This document shows, in pieces, positions 47,641 through 56,475 of a stretch of 64,000 nucleotides of DNA (position 1 is its first letter; each line of letters starts with the position of its first letter). Below the pieces are notes generated by a model. The model did no database searches, was not told the DNA's origin, and was given only the letters and a program-made list of their open reading frames with translations. The DNA comes from Clavibacter sp. VKM Ac-2872 (lineage in GTDB: Bacteria; Actinomycetota; Actinomycetes; Actinomycetales; Microbacteriaceae). The translations under genes were made by a program, and so were the position numbers. The stretch covers positions 496,001 through 560,000 of the forward strand of contig NZ_JADKRR010000001.1 of NCBI RefSeq assembly GCF_015351105.1, given 5' to 3'.

Positions 47641-49072
47641 CGACCCGCGGCAGGCCGCCGGCGAGGTCGACCCGACGGACGTCGTCGTCGTCGGCGGCGG
47701 TGTCGGCGGCCTCATCGCCGCGCGAGAATGCGCCCTCGCCGGCAAGCGCGTGATCCTCGTGGAGGCGTCGCCCGCGCTCGGCGGCACCGTCGGATCCCAC
47801 GTGGTCGACGGCCTCCGCCTCGACAGCGGCGCCGAGAGCTTCGCCACCCGCCGCGGCACCGTCGCGGCCTTCCTCGGCGAGCTCGGCCTCACGGACCTGA
47901 TCGTGCAGCCGAACCCGGACGGCGCGTGGGTGCAGCTCGCCGAGCGCGCCATCCAGCTGCCGCGCACGGGCCTCCTCGGGATCCCCGCGCACCCCTTCGA
48001 CGCCACCATCGCCACCGCGATCGGCCGCGCCGGCGTCGCCCGCGCCAAGGCCGACCTCCTCCTCCCCGCCGCCGTCGGCGCGAAGGAGCGCACGCTCGGC
48101 GGCCTCGTCCGCGCCCGGATGGGCGACCGCGTGGTCGACCGTCTGGTCGCGCCCATCGTCTCCGGCGTGCACAGCGCCCACCCCGACGAGGTCGACGCCG
48201 ACGCGGTCGCGCCCGGCCTCCGCGCCGGGCTCGCCGAGCAGGGCTCCCTCGGGCGCGCGGTCGCGTCCATGCGCGCCGCGTCGCCCGCGGGATCCGCCGT
48301 CAGCGGCATCGTCGGCGGCGTGCACCTGCTCGTGGACGCGCTGGTCGCCGACCTCGCGCGCCTCGGCGTCGACGTGCGCACCTCGCTCGCCGCCGTGTCC
48401 GTGCACCGGCACCGCTCGCACGAGGGCGCGGCCGCGAATGACGACTGGCACGTGGAGCTGGCCGACGGCCGCGGCATCGACGCGACGGGCGTGGTCCTCG
48501 CGATCCCCGCGGCGGGGCTCATCCACCTCTTCTCGGGCCTCGCGCCCCGCGCGGTCACGGAGGGCTGGCCCGCGCCGTCCTCCGTCGAGCTGGTCACGCT
48601 CGTCGTCCGCGCGCCCGAGCTCGACGCCGCGCCCCGCGGCACCGGCGTGCTCGTCGCGGCCGACGCCCCGGGGATCCGGGCCAAGGCCCTCACGCACGCC
48701 ACCGCCAAATGGCCGTGGCTGAAGGAGCTGGCGGGCGACCGCCACGTGCTCCGCCTGTCCTACGGGCGCGCGGGCGGCGACGACGACACCGCGGCCGTCC
48801 CGGACGAGGAGCTCACCGCGATCGCCGTGCGCGACGCGTCCGCGCTGCTCGGGGTCGACCTCGCGGGCCGCGTCACCGGATCCGCCCGCGTGCGCTGGAC
48901 CAACGCCCTCCCGTTCGCCGCGTCCGGCCACCGCGAGCGCGTGCAGGCCGTGCGCGACGAGGCGGCCGAGCACCCGGGCCTCGAGATCACCGGGTCCGCC
49001 GTCGCGGGCACCGGGCTGGCCTCCGTCGTGGCCGACGCGCAGGCCGCCGCGGCACGCCTCCTGGCCGGCTGA
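47633..49072 (+). CDS. cgoX: Coproporphyrinogen III oxidase CgoX (HemY-type)
   Basis: FAD enzyme of 479 residues, once annotated as protoporphyrinogen oxidase. The dinucleotide fold is VVVVGGGVGGLIAARECALAG, then LVEASPALGGTVGS and GAESFATRRG; the C-terminal FAD contact is in ITGSAVAGTGLASVVADA. With ChdC and CpfC encoded nearby, and no hemF or hemN seen, it should oxidise coproporphyrinogen III to coproporphyrin III. GTG start overlapping hemE by eight bases. The gene cluster is interrupted after it by an envelope module. Confidence 0.92.
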   Translation: MSSDPRQAAGEVDPTDVVVVGGGVGGLIAARECALAGKRVILVEASPALGGTVGSHVVDGLRLDSGAESFATRRGTVAAFLGELGLTDLIVQPNPDGAWVQLAERAIQLPRTGLLGIPAHPFDATIATAIGRAGVARAKADLLLPAAVGAKERTLGGLVRARMGDRVVDRLVAPIVSGVHSAHPDEVDADAVAPGLRAGLAEQGSLGRAVASMRAASPAGSAVSGIVGGVHLLVDALVADLARLGVDVRTSLAAVSVHRHRSHEGAAANDDWHVELADGRGIDATGVVLAIPAAGLIHLFSGLAPRAVTEGWPAPSSVELVTLVVRAPELDAAPRGTGVLVAADAPGIRAKALTHATAKWPWLKELAGDRHVLRLSYGRAGGDDDTAAVPDEELTAIAVRDASALLGVDLAGRVTGSARVRWTNALPFAASGHRERVQAVRDEAAEHPGLEITGSAVAGTGLASVVADAQAAAARLLAG

Positions 49073-49146
49073 TGGGCGCTCGTGGCCCCGTGCGGCCGGG
49101 CACCGACCTCCCCGTCGCCCCCGACCACGCGGCCGCGCCGGAGGGA

Positions 49147-49152
49147 TACGCT
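49147..49152 (+). promoter_or_regulatory. -10 hexamer before the YtxH-like gene
   Basis: TACGCT could start a transcript near 49160, giving a 40-base leader before ATG 49200. It could also serve an alternative GTG at 49161 (see rejected items). Confidence 0.35.
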
Positions 49153-49199
49153 GGACCGACGTGTGCTGCACGTGCCCCCTCAACGATCGGAGATCTCCC

Positions 49200-49541
49200 A
49201 TGAAAGGCAAGCTTCTCTTCGTCGCCGGAGCCGGTGTCGGCTACGTCCTCGGCGCCCGCGCCGGTCGCAAGCGCTACGAGCAGATCCGCACGAACGCCAA
49301 GAAGGTCTGGGACGACCCGAAGGTCCAGCGCCAGGTCGACAACGCGGCCGGCTTCGTGAAGGAGCACACCCCCGACGTGGCGCACGCGGTCGTCGGCGGG
49401 GCCAAGAAGGTCGTCGGCACCGTCACCGGCGGCAAGAAGGACTCCTCGAGCGGCTCCACCCCGTCGAGCGCGTCGACCACGTCGTACCCGACCATGGACC
49501 CCGCCTCGCCCGAGCCGAACGGCTCCGGCACCTCCCGCTGA
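49200..49541 (+). CDS. YtxH-like small envelope protein
   Basis: Protein of 113 residues with a single hydrophobic N-terminal segment (LLFVAGAGVGYVLGARAGRK) and a basic, helical middle (RYEQIRTNAKKVWDDPKVQRQVD), like YtxH-type proteins, and a Ser/Thr/Pro-rich tail. It is the first of a three-gene set (YtxH-like, holin-like, DUF3618) that recurs in actinobacteria; role unknown, perhaps envelope integrity. ATG 49200 with CGGAG seven bases upstream. Confidence 0.82.
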   Translation: MKGKLLFVAGAGVGYVLGARAGRKRYEQIRTNAKKVWDDPKVQRQVDNAAGFVKEHTPDVAHAVVGGAKKVVGTVTGGKKDSSSGSTPSSASTTSYPTMDPASPEPNGSGTSR

Positions 49542-49573
49542 CCCGCACGCCCATCCCCAGGAGGGAAACCCGC

Positions 49574-49990
49574 ATGACGGATCAGGATCTCAATCCGAAG
49601 AGCAAGCGCTCGCTCGTCCGGCTCGTCGCCGACCTGCCGACGCTCATCGTCCAGCTGATCAAGGACGAGATCGAGTCGTTCAAGAACGAGCTCGTCTCCA
49701 AGCTCAAGCACGCGGGGATCGGCGCCGGCTTCCTCGTCGTGGCCCTGTTCTTCGCGCTCATCGCGTTCCTGGTGCTCGTCGCCGCCGCGATCCTCGGCCT
49801 GTCCGAGGCGTTCTCGCCGTGGCTGTCGGCGCTCATCGTCGCCGGCTTCTTCCTCCTCGTCACGGTGGTGCTCGCGCTGCTCGGCATCCGCTGGATCAAG
49901 AAGGGCGTCCCGCCGACGCCCGAGGAGACCGTGGACAGCCTCAAGGAGGACGTCGACGCGGTGAAGGGGACCGGCAAGTATGACCACTGA
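49574..49990 (+). CDS. Putative holin-like (Phage_holin_3_6/DUF1469-type) membrane protein
   Basis: Protein of 138 residues with a charged N-terminus, an amphipathic helix (LPTLIVQLIKDEIESFKNEL) and two transmembrane helices (about 55-80 and 88-112), then a cytoplasmic tail. This is the actinobacterial phage-holin family 3-6 type, which is a normal chromosomal envelope protein and not evidence of a prophage. GGAGGG eight bases before the ATG. Its end overlaps the DUF3618 gene by 11 bases. Confidence 0.85.
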   Translation: MTDQDLNPKSKRSLVRLVADLPTLIVQLIKDEIESFKNELVSKLKHAGIGAGFLVVALFFALIAFLVLVAAAILGLSEAFSPWLSALIVAGFFLLVTVVLALLGIRWIKKGVPPTPEETVDSLKEDVDAVKGTGKYDH

Positions 49991-50255
49991 TCGCCCCCGC
50001 CCCACGGGACCCCGGTCCCGCACCGAGCTGAAGCTCGACATCCAGCACACGCGCGAGGAGATCTCCGCGACCCTCGACGCCCTCGAGGCCAAGCTCAACG
50101 TCCGCCGCCGCGCGAAGGACGGCATCGCCGACCTCCGCCGCCGCATCCGCCGCACGGCCGACGAGGACCCGCTGCTCCTCGTCGCCGTCGGGGTGGGCGC
50201 GGTCGTCGTCGTCGGCGGAGTGGTCTGGGCCGTGGCCCGCGCCGCGCGCCGCTGA
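49980..50255 (+). CDS. DUF3618 protein
   Basis: Protein of 91 residues: a predicted coiled helix with the DUF3618 pattern RTELKLDIQHTREEISATLD then ALEAKLN, followed by a basic stretch and one transmembrane helix (LLLVAVGVGAVVVVGGVVWA). It belongs with the preceding two genes; the overlap suggests coupled translation. Function unknown. Confidence 0.88.
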   Translation: MTTDRPRPTGPRSRTELKLDIQHTREEISATLDALEAKLNVRRRAKDGIADLRRRIRRTADEDPLLLVAVGVGAVVVVGGVVWAVARAARR

Positions 50256-50273
50256 CCCGCCGGTCGAGGGCCC

Positions 50274-51914
50274 GTGATGGTCGAGGCGGGATCCGCGCGC
50301 CCGCGCCGCCGCGAGGCGCGTGAGCCGGGTTCCCTGGGCGCGCATCCGCTGATGCTGCCGGGCCTCGTCGGGCTCGGCGGATCGCTGCTCGTGCTCCTGG
50401 CCTCGTTCGTGGTCGGCCACGCGCCGGCCGAGTCGGAGCTGTCGCGGACACCCGTGATCGGCGCCCTCCGCATCTCGCCCCTCGCGACGGGCATCGCGTC
50501 CGTCGCGGTCGTCGTGGGCGGGCTGATGCTCGTCTCCGGATGGCTCCTGCTCGGCGCCCTGCTCCCGCGGCTCGGCCAGGCGGGCCTCCGTGCCACGCTG
50601 CGGCTCGCCGCGATCTGGACGGCCCCGCTCCTGTTCAGCGCGCCGCTGTTCAGCCGCGACATCTACTCGTACATCGCGCAGGGGCGCGTGCTCGGTGCCG
50701 GCCTCTCGCCGTACGAGCACGGGCCGGCGGTGCTGCCCGACTGGCGGAGCACGGGCGTCGACCCGCTGTGGGCGCACAGCCCCGCCCCCTACGGGCCGCT
50801 GTTCCTCGCGATCGAGCGCGTCGTCGGCGCGATCGACGACGCGGTCGGCGTCGAGGTCGCGGTCCTCGTGGCGCGCGGCGTCGCGGTCGCCGGCGTCGTC
50901 CTGATGGTCGTGTGCGGCCTGCGCATCGCGCGCCGTCGTCGCATCGACCCCGTGCGAACGGCGTGGTTCCTCGCCGCCAGCCCGCTCGTGATCTTCAACT
51001 TCGTGGTGGCCGCGCACAACGACGCGCTCATGATGGGGCTCCTGGTCGCGGGCCTGCTCGCCGCCATCGACTCCCGCCCCGTGCTCGGCGTGCTGCTCGT
51101 GACGTGCGCGGTGGCGGTCAAGCCCATCGCGCTCCTGGCCCTGCCCATCGTCGCCATCGTGCACGCCGAGATGCGCGCGCGTCGCGTCGACGACCGGGCG
51201 CCGGCCGGCGTGGCCGTCGACGGGTCGGCGGGCCGCGTCGTCGGCCTCCGTCCGCCCACGCGCGATCCGCGGGTCTGGGCCGCGTGGACCGCGTCCGGCA
51301 TCGCCGCCATGGGCCTCCTCGCGCTCGGCGGCCAGCTCCTCGGCGTCGGCCTCGGCTGGATCTCCGCCCTCTCGAGCCCGGTCACCGTCGTCTCCTGGTT
51401 CATGCCGTTCGGCGTGGCCGCTGGCGCGTTCGGCCCGCTGGTCGAGGCGCTCGGCGGGCCGGGAGGCGCGGTCGAGGGCGGGATCAAGACCGCCGGCATC
51501 CTGCTCGGCTTCGCGGGCGCCGCCTGGTGCATCCTCACGACCCGCACGCTCTCCGGGGAGGCGCGCCTCGCGCTGGCCTTCGTGTGCATCGTCGCCATGT
51601 CGCCCGTCGTCTACCCCTGGTACGGACTGTGGGTGCTCGTGATCCTCGCCGTCGTCGGCATCGCGGACGGCGCGGCCATGTCGCTCGCCGTCTCGGCGAC
51701 CGTGTTCCTCGTCGGCGTCAACCTGCTGGAGCCCATGGCCGTCGTGCACACGGTCGCCTCGGGCTGGCCGCGCGTGCTGGTCGTCGTCGTGGCGGTCGTC
51801 GGGGTCCTCGGGGTGCTCGCGCCGGGCCTGCAGGGGCTCGCGGGCACGGATCCGTTCCGGGCGCTCCGGGCGCCGCGCCACCAGTTCTCCGCCGCACGGC
51901 AGCCCCCGGCCTGA
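50274..51914 (+). CDS. MptB-like polyprenol-phosphomannose mannosyltransferase
   Basis: GT-C type membrane glycosyltransferase of 546 residues with about thirteen helices. The first outer loop has FSRDIYSYIAQGRVLGAGLS, the acidic motif typical of MptB/alpha-1,6-mannosyltransferases that elongate lipomannan cores from polyprenyl-phosphate mannose. The middle cytoplasmic loop (about 290-320) is charged. Acceptor in this organism, which lacks mycolates if it is a Microbacteriaceae member, is unknown. Start GTG 50274 or ATG 50277, one codon apart; 18 bases after DUF3618. Confidence 0.85.
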   Translation: MMVEAGSARPRRREAREPGSLGAHPLMLPGLVGLGGSLLVLLASFVVGHAPAESELSRTPVIGALRISPLATGIASVAVVVGGLMLVSGWLLLGALLPRLGQAGLRATLRLAAIWTAPLLFSAPLFSRDIYSYIAQGRVLGAGLSPYEHGPAVLPDWRSTGVDPLWAHSPAPYGPLFLAIERVVGAIDDAVGVEVAVLVARGVAVAGVVLMVVCGLRIARRRRIDPVRTAWFLAASPLVIFNFVVAAHNDALMMGLLVAGLLAAIDSRPVLGVLLVTCAVAVKPIALLALPIVAIVHAEMRARRVDDRAPAGVAVDGSAGRVVGLRPPTRDPRVWAAWTASGIAAMGLLALGGQLLGVGLGWISALSSPVTVVSWFMPFGVAAGAFGPLVEALGGPGGAVEGGIKTAGILLGFAGAAWCILTTRTLSGEARLALAFVCIVAMSPVVYPWYGLWVLVILAVVGIADGAAMSLAVSATVFLVGVNLLEPMAVVHTVASGWPRVLVVVVAVVGVLGVLAPGLQGLAGTDPFRALRAPRHQFSAARQPPA

Positions 51915-52001
51915 CGGCAGACGCGTCATCCGGACCACCCGAGGGAATGCGCGCGGATGCCGCGGACGTTCCCCGGTGACACCACCGACGGGAGCTCGAC
52001 C

Positions 52002-52565
52002 ATGGACACCGACCTCGACTGGCACGACCTGATCCGCCGGGCCCACGGCGGCTTCGCCGACCGCCTCGCCGCCGTCACCGACTGGACGGCGCCGACGCCC
52101 GACGTCGAGTGGGACGTCCGCGAGCTCGTGGCGCACGTCATCGAGGAGCAGCAGTGGGTGCCGCTCCTCCTCGCCGGTCACACGACGGAGACCGGCCGGC
52201 CGCTCATCCGCGACCTCGACGACGACCTCGTGGCCGAGTGGGGCCGCTACTCCCGCGAGGCGCTCGCGGCGTGGGAGGGCGTCGACCCGGAGCGGCCCGT
52301 CCTGCTGTCGACCGACCGCGTGCCCGCCCGGGAGTACCTGCGCGAGCAGCTGTCCGACGTCGTGATCCACGGCTGGGACCTCGCGCGCGCGGTCGGCGCC
52401 GACGAACGCATCGACGACGAGCTCGTGCGCGCCACCTGGACGGTGTTCGCCCCGCAGAAGGACACGCTCGAGGCCAGCGGCCTGTTCGCGTCGCCCGTGC
52501 CGGTCGCCGAGGACGCGCCCCTGCAGGTGCGACTGCTCGCGCTCACGGGCCGCGACGCCCGATAG
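52002..52565 (+). CDS. DinB/MDMPI-fold metal-binding protein (TIGR03086-like)
   Basis: Protein of 187 residues resembling the mycothiol-dependent maleylpyruvate isomerase N-terminal fold: WHDLIRRAHGGFADRLAAV, WDVRELVAHVIEEQQWVPLL (metal-ligand His in VAHVIEE) and QLSDVVIHGWDLARAVG (second His). These three His usually bind zinc and the family uses mycothiol or related thiols; the reaction here is unknown. ATG 52002 with GGGAG seven bases upstream is preferred over ATG 51957. Lies just before chdC. Confidence 0.85.
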   Translation: MDTDLDWHDLIRRAHGGFADRLAAVTDWTAPTPDVEWDVRELVAHVIEEQQWVPLLLAGHTTETGRPLIRDLDDDLVAEWGRYSREALAAWEGVDPERPVLLSTDRVPAREYLREQLSDVVIHGWDLARAVGADERIDDELVRATWTVFAPQKDTLEASGLFASPVPVAEDAPLQVRLLALTGRDAR

Positions 52566-52622
52566 CCCGCGGATGATCTGACGGCCGTCCGGCCGATGCA
52601 TGGGCGGGGTCCCCGCGCGACG

Positions 52623-52628
52623 TACCAT
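52623..52628 (+). promoter_or_regulatory. -10 hexamer of leaderless chdC operon
   Basis: TACCAT ends seven bases before the chdC ATG at 52636. The same 10-mer TACCATGGAG is found at the hemA start on the other strand. Confidence 0.5.
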
Positions 52629-52635
52629 GGAGATC

Positions 52636-53406
52636 ATGAGCATCCCGGCTGCCGAGTCGGCGGCATCTCAGGTCCCCCCGATCGAGTCCCCCGGAGAGGC
52701 CCGTCCTGACGACGGGTCCACCCCCGAGGCATCCCCCAGCGGCTACGCCCTCTGGGCCGTCCTCCGCCGCGATCCCGCCCGCCCCGACGACCTCGACGGC
52801 CGCGAGGTCCCGGGCGCCGTCGACGAGCTCGACGGCATCGTCCACATCGTCGAGGCCGAGGGCGTCACCGTCCGCGGCTTCTACGACGTCTCGGGCATGC
52901 GCGCGGACGCCGACCTCATGGTCTGGATCCACGGCCCCCAGATGGAGAGCCTGCAGTGGGCCTTCCGCGAGATCCGCCGCGCGCGCCTCATCCGCGCGCT
53001 GATCCCGTCGTGGAGCGCCGCGGGCGTCCACCGCGACGCCGAGTTCAACCGCAGCCACGTCCCCGGCTTCCTCCGGGGCGAGGAGCCGCGCGACTGGCTC
53101 TGCGTCTACCCCTTCGTCCGCTCCTACGAGTGGTACCTGCTGCCGCCCGAGGAGCGCGGGCGCATGCTCGCCCAGCACGGCCGCCAGGGCGCGGCCTTCC
53201 GCAGCGTCGTCGCCAACACGGTCTCGTCGTTCGGCCTCGGCGACTACGAGTGGATCCTCCCGCTCGAGTCGAACGAGCTCGTCGACTTGGTCGACATGAT
53301 GCGCGACCTGCGCAACACGGATGCGCGCCGTCATGTGCGCGAGGAGGTCCCGTTCTACACGGGCCGCCGCATCACCACCGCCGAGCTCGTGGAGGTCCTC
53401 CAGTAA
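52636..53406 (+). CDS. chdC: Coproheme decarboxylase ChdC (HemQ)
   Basis: Last enzyme of the coproporphyrin-dependent haem pathway, decarboxylating coprohaem to haem b with peroxide. The 256 residues have a disordered N-terminus of about 35, then the chlorite-dismutase-like fold: GFYDVSGMRADADLMVWIHG, the CVYPFVRSYEWYLLP block carrying the catalytic Tyr, MLAQHGR with the proximal His, and SSFGLGDYEWILPLES. The ATG at 52636 follows TACCAT; ATG 52627 is inside the -10. It overlaps cpfC by one base (TAATG). Confidence 0.95.
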   Translation: MSIPAAESAASQVPPIESPGEARPDDGSTPEASPSGYALWAVLRRDPARPDDLDGREVPGAVDELDGIVHIVEAEGVTVRGFYDVSGMRADADLMVWIHGPQMESLQWAFREIRRARLIRALIPSWSAAGVHRDAEFNRSHVPGFLRGEEPRDWLCVYPFVRSYEWYLLPPEERGRMLAQHGRQGAAFRSVVANTVSSFGLGDYEWILPLESNELVDLVDMMRDLRNTDARRHVREEVPFYTGRRITTAELVEVLQ

Positions 53407-54656
53407 TGGCCGCAGTGAACCTGGGTCGCAAGCCCGCCCCCGCCACCGACGCCCCGCGGGCGCCCGGCGCCCTCGTCTCCGCCGCGAGCGAGGCCGCGAA
53501 GATGGGCCCCGCCCACGTCGAGGAGCCCGTCGCGTACGACGCCATCCTGCTCGCCTCCTTCGGCGGACCCGAGGGCCAGGACGACGTCATCCCGTTCCTC
53601 CGCAACGTCACCGCCGGTCGCGGGATCCCGGAGGAGCGCCTCGAGGAGGTCGCCCACCACTACCGCGCGTTCGGCGGCGTCAGCCCCATCAACGAGCAGA
53701 ACCGCGAGCTGAAGGCCGCCCTCGAGGCGCGCCTCGCCGAGCGCGGCATCGACCTGCCCGTGCTGTGGGGCAACCGCAACTGGGGCCCGTACCTCAACGA
53801 CGCGCTCCGCGAGGCCGAGGAGAAGGGCTACCGCCAGCTCATCGCCGTCGCCACGAGCGCGTACAGCTCGTACTCCTCCTGCCGCCAGTACCGCGAGGAC
53901 TTCGCGGACGCGCTCGAGGACACGCAGCTGCAGGGCGTCGTCCGCATCGACAAGGTGCGCCAGTTCTTCGACCACCCGGGCTTCGTCACGCCGTTCATCG
54001 AGGGCACGCGCGACGGGATCCGCGACGTGATCGCCCACTTCGAGGCCGAGGGCGCGCCCGTCGACCTCGCGACGGATGTCGAGATCCTCTTCTCCACGCA
54101 CTCCATCCCGTCGTCGGACGCCTCCAAGTCCGGCCCCGCCGAGCGTGGCTTCGACCAGGACGGCGCCTACGCGGCGCAGCACCTGGCCGTCGCCGAGGTC
54201 GTCATGCACGAGGTGAAGAAGGAGCTCGGCATCGACCAGGACGTGCCGTGGCAGCTCGTCTACCAGTCCCGCTCCGGCCCGCCCTCGATGCCGTGGCTCG
54301 AGCCCGACGTCAACGACGCGATCGGCGAGCTGCCCGCGCAGGGCCGCCGCGCCGTCGTGATCGTGCCGCTCGGCTTCGTGAGCGACCACATGGAGGTGAA
54401 GTGGGACCTCGACAACGAGGCCACCGAGTCCGCCGCCGAGAACGGACTGTACTCGGTGCGCGTGCCCACGCCGGGCGTGCACGCCGCGTACGTGGACGGC
54501 CTCATCGACCTCGTGCTGGAGCGCCGCGACGGCGTGAAGGCGGCCGACCGCCCCCACATGACCGACCTCGGACCCTGGTACGACGTGTGCCGTCCGGGCT
54601 GCTGCGAGAACGTGCGGCTGGGCTTCAAGCCCGCCGTCTCCGGGCTGGCACCGTGA
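53406..54656 (+). CDS. cpfC: Coproporphyrin ferrochelatase CpfC (HemH)
   Basis: Inserts iron into coproporphyrin III. The 416 residues include LLASFGGPEGQDDVIPFL, the metal-site segment AYSSYSSCRQYREDF, catalytic His in FSTHSIP and VYQSRSGPPSMPWLEPDV. The C-terminal Cys set DVCRPGCCENVRLGF is the [2Fe-2S] cluster motif seen in actinobacterial enzymes. A variable extension of 40 residues precedes the fold. Overlaps chdC by one base and hemC by GTGA. Confidence 0.95.
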   Translation: MAAVNLGRKPAPATDAPRAPGALVSAASEAAKMGPAHVEEPVAYDAILLASFGGPEGQDDVIPFLRNVTAGRGIPEERLEEVAHHYRAFGGVSPINEQNRELKAALEARLAERGIDLPVLWGNRNWGPYLNDALREAEEKGYRQLIAVATSAYSSYSSCRQYREDFADALEDTQLQGVVRIDKVRQFFDHPGFVTPFIEGTRDGIRDVIAHFEAEGAPVDLATDVEILFSTHSIPSSDASKSGPAERGFDQDGAYAAQHLAVAEVVMHEVKKELGIDQDVPWQLVYQSRSGPPSMPWLEPDVNDAIGELPAQGRRAVVIVPLGFVSDHMEVKWDLDNEATESAAENGLYSVRVPTPGVHAAYVDGLIDLVLERRDGVKAADRPHMTDLGPWYDVCRPGCCENVRLGFKPAVSGLAP

Positions 54657-55639
54657 CGGACGGTCCCACGACGTCGGCTCCGGCGACGACGCTCCGCATC
54701 GGGACCCGGGGGAGCGCGCTCGCCCTGGCCCAGACGCGGGCGATCGCCGCGGAGATCACCGGCGCGTCGGGACTCGAGGTCGAGCTCGTGCCCGTGACCA
54801 CGCACGGCGACACGTCGCGCGAGTCGCTGTCGAGCCTCGGCGGCACGGGCGTGTTCGCCAGCGCGCTCCGGGAGTCGCTCCTCCGCGGCGAGTGCGACCT
54901 CGTGGTCCACTCGCTCAAGGACCTGCCGACGGCGCCGTACGCCGGCCTCACGGTCGCGTCGGTGCCGGTGCGCGAGGATCCGCGCGACGTGCTCTGCGCG
55001 CGCGACGGCCTCACCCTCGCGACCCTGCCGCGCGGAGCCCGCGTCGGCACCGGATCCCCGCGCCGCCGCGCGCAGATCCTCGCCGAGCGCCCGGACCTCG
55101 ACGTGGTCGACATCCGCGGCAACATCGACACCCGCCTCTCGCGCGTGACCGCGGGCGACCTCGACGCCGTGGTCCTCGCCGCCGCGGGCCTCGAGCGCAT
55201 CGACCGGATCTCCGCCGCCACCGAGCACCTCGAGCTCGACCGCTGGCCCACCGCGCCCGGCCAGGGCGCGCTCGCGCTCGAGATCCGCACGGAGGACGTC
55301 GAGACCCACTCGGTCGTCGCCCGCGCCGTCGAGGCCGTCGACGACCCGTTCACCCACGCCGCCGTCCTCGCGGAGCGCGGCGTGCTCGCCGCGCTCGAGG
55401 CCGGGTGCGCGGCGCCCATCGGCGCCTGGGCCACCGTCACCAGCGCCCGCCTCGCCCTCACCGCCGTGGTCTACCGGCCCGACGGCACCCAGCGCATGGC
55501 CGCGAGCCACGAGCTCGACACGGCGGGGCTCGACCTCGCGCAGCTGGGCGCATCCGCCTCCGCGCTCTCGGGGCCCGTGTCCCGCGAGCTCCTCGACGCC
55601 GGAGCGGCCGATCTCGCGCCGCTCGGAGGGACCCGATGA
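54653..55639 (+). CDS. hemC: Hydroxymethylbilane synthase
   Basis: Joins four porphobilinogens into hydroxymethylbilane. The 328 residues show [44 protein letters not shown], the GNIDTRL loop and the dipyrromethane-cofactor Cys in [16 protein letters not shown] start overlapping cpfC by four bases; its own stop overlaps hemD by ATGA. Usual length. Confidence 0.96.
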   Translation: MTDGPTTSAPATTLRIGTRGSALALAQTRAIAAEITGASGLEVELVPVTTHGDTSRESLSSLGGTGVFASALRESLLRGECDLVVHSLKDLPTAPYAGLTVASVPVREDPRDVLCARDGLTLATLPRGARVGTGSPRRRAQILAERPDLDVVDIRGNIDTRLSRVTAGDLDAVVLAAAGLERIDRISAATEHLELDRWPTAPGQGALALEIRTEDVETHSVVARAVEAVDDPFTHAAVLAERGVLAALEAGCAAPIGAWATVTSARLALTAVVYRPDGTQRMAASHELDTAGLDLAQLGASASALSGPVSRELLDAGAADLAPLGGTR

Positions 55640-56475
55640 CCTCGACAGACCAGAAGCCCCTGAAGGGCTGGCGCGTGCTCGTGCCCCGCGGCGGACCGTG
55701 GGGCGACGGGGTCGCGTACGACCTCCGCGCGCAGGGCGCCACGCCCGTCGTCGCGCCCATGATCAACTTCGCCGCGACGCAGGACGCGCAGGCGCTCGAG
55801 TCGGCGCTCGCCGACCTCGCCGCGGGATCCTTCGACTGGCTCACCGTGACGAGCGCCACCACCGTCGACGTGCTGTCGTCGCACCGCGCCGTGGTGCCCG
55901 AGGGCACGCGCATCGCGGCGGTCGGCGAGACCACGGCCGCCGCCCTCGTCGCCGCGGGCTACACGGTCGACTTCGTGCCGTCCATCGACTCGTCGGCCAC
56001 CGCCCTCCTCGAGGAGTGGACCGAGATGGCCGCCGGATCCCCGCGCCGCCGGGTGCTCACGCTCCGGTCCGAGATCGCGAAGCCCACCCTCACCGACGGG
56101 CTCATCGCGCGCGGGCACGACGTCCGCTCGGTCGTCGCGTACCGGACCGTCGGCGTGCCCGTCAGCGACCGGATCCGCGAGGACGTGACCTCGGGCCGGG
56201 TCCGCGCCATCCTCGTCACGTCGGGCAGCGTCGCGGAGCAGGTGCACGAGCAGCTGGGCGACGTGCCCGACGGCGTGCTCATCGCCTGCATCGGCCCGCG
56301 CACCGCGAAGGACGCGCGCCGCTCCGGCGTGCGCGTCGACGTGGTCGCCTCCGAGCGCTCGGCCGCGTCGCTCATCCAGTCCCTGGTCGAGATCGCCCGC
56401 CACGAGGAGCCGCGTGCCGACACGGCGGGGCTCACCGGCCTCGCCGACCTCCTCGATCGGAGCACCACCGAATGA
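55636..56475 (+). CDS. hemD: Uroporphyrinogen-III synthase
   Basis: Cyclises hydroxymethylbilane with inversion of ring D. The family is poorly conserved, but the 279-residue bilobal protein has [48 protein letters not shown] and [12 protein letters not shown], all typical, and lies between hemC and hemB with ATGA overlaps on both sides. The C-terminal 25 residues are a variable tail. Confidence 0.92.
   Translation: MTSTDQKPLKGWRVLVPRGGPWGDGVAYDLRAQGATPVVAPMINFAATQDAQALESALADLAAGSFDWLTVTSATTVDVLSSHRAVVPEGTRIAAVGETTAAALVAAGYTVDFVPSIDSSATALLEEWTEMAAGSPRRRVLTLRSEIAKPTLTDGLIARGHDVRSVVAYRTVGVPVSDRIREDVTSGRVRAILVTSGSVAEQVHEQLGDVPDGVLIACIGPRTAKDARRSGVRVDVVASERSAASLIQSLVEIARHEEPRADTAGLTGLADLLDRSTTE

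Noticed and set aside
49161-49199. In-frame GTG upstream of the YtxH-like gene that would add MCCTCPLNDRRSP, with TACGCT eight bases before it
   Set aside because: The Cys-rich extension looks like a leaderless Cys leader, but it is in frame with the gene, the spacing is eight not six, and ATG 49200 has a ribosome binding site. Chance is more likely.
49574-49990. Holin-like gene as evidence of a prophage
   Set aside because: No other phage gene is present and this family is a normal chromosomal neighbour of YtxH-like and DUF3618 genes.
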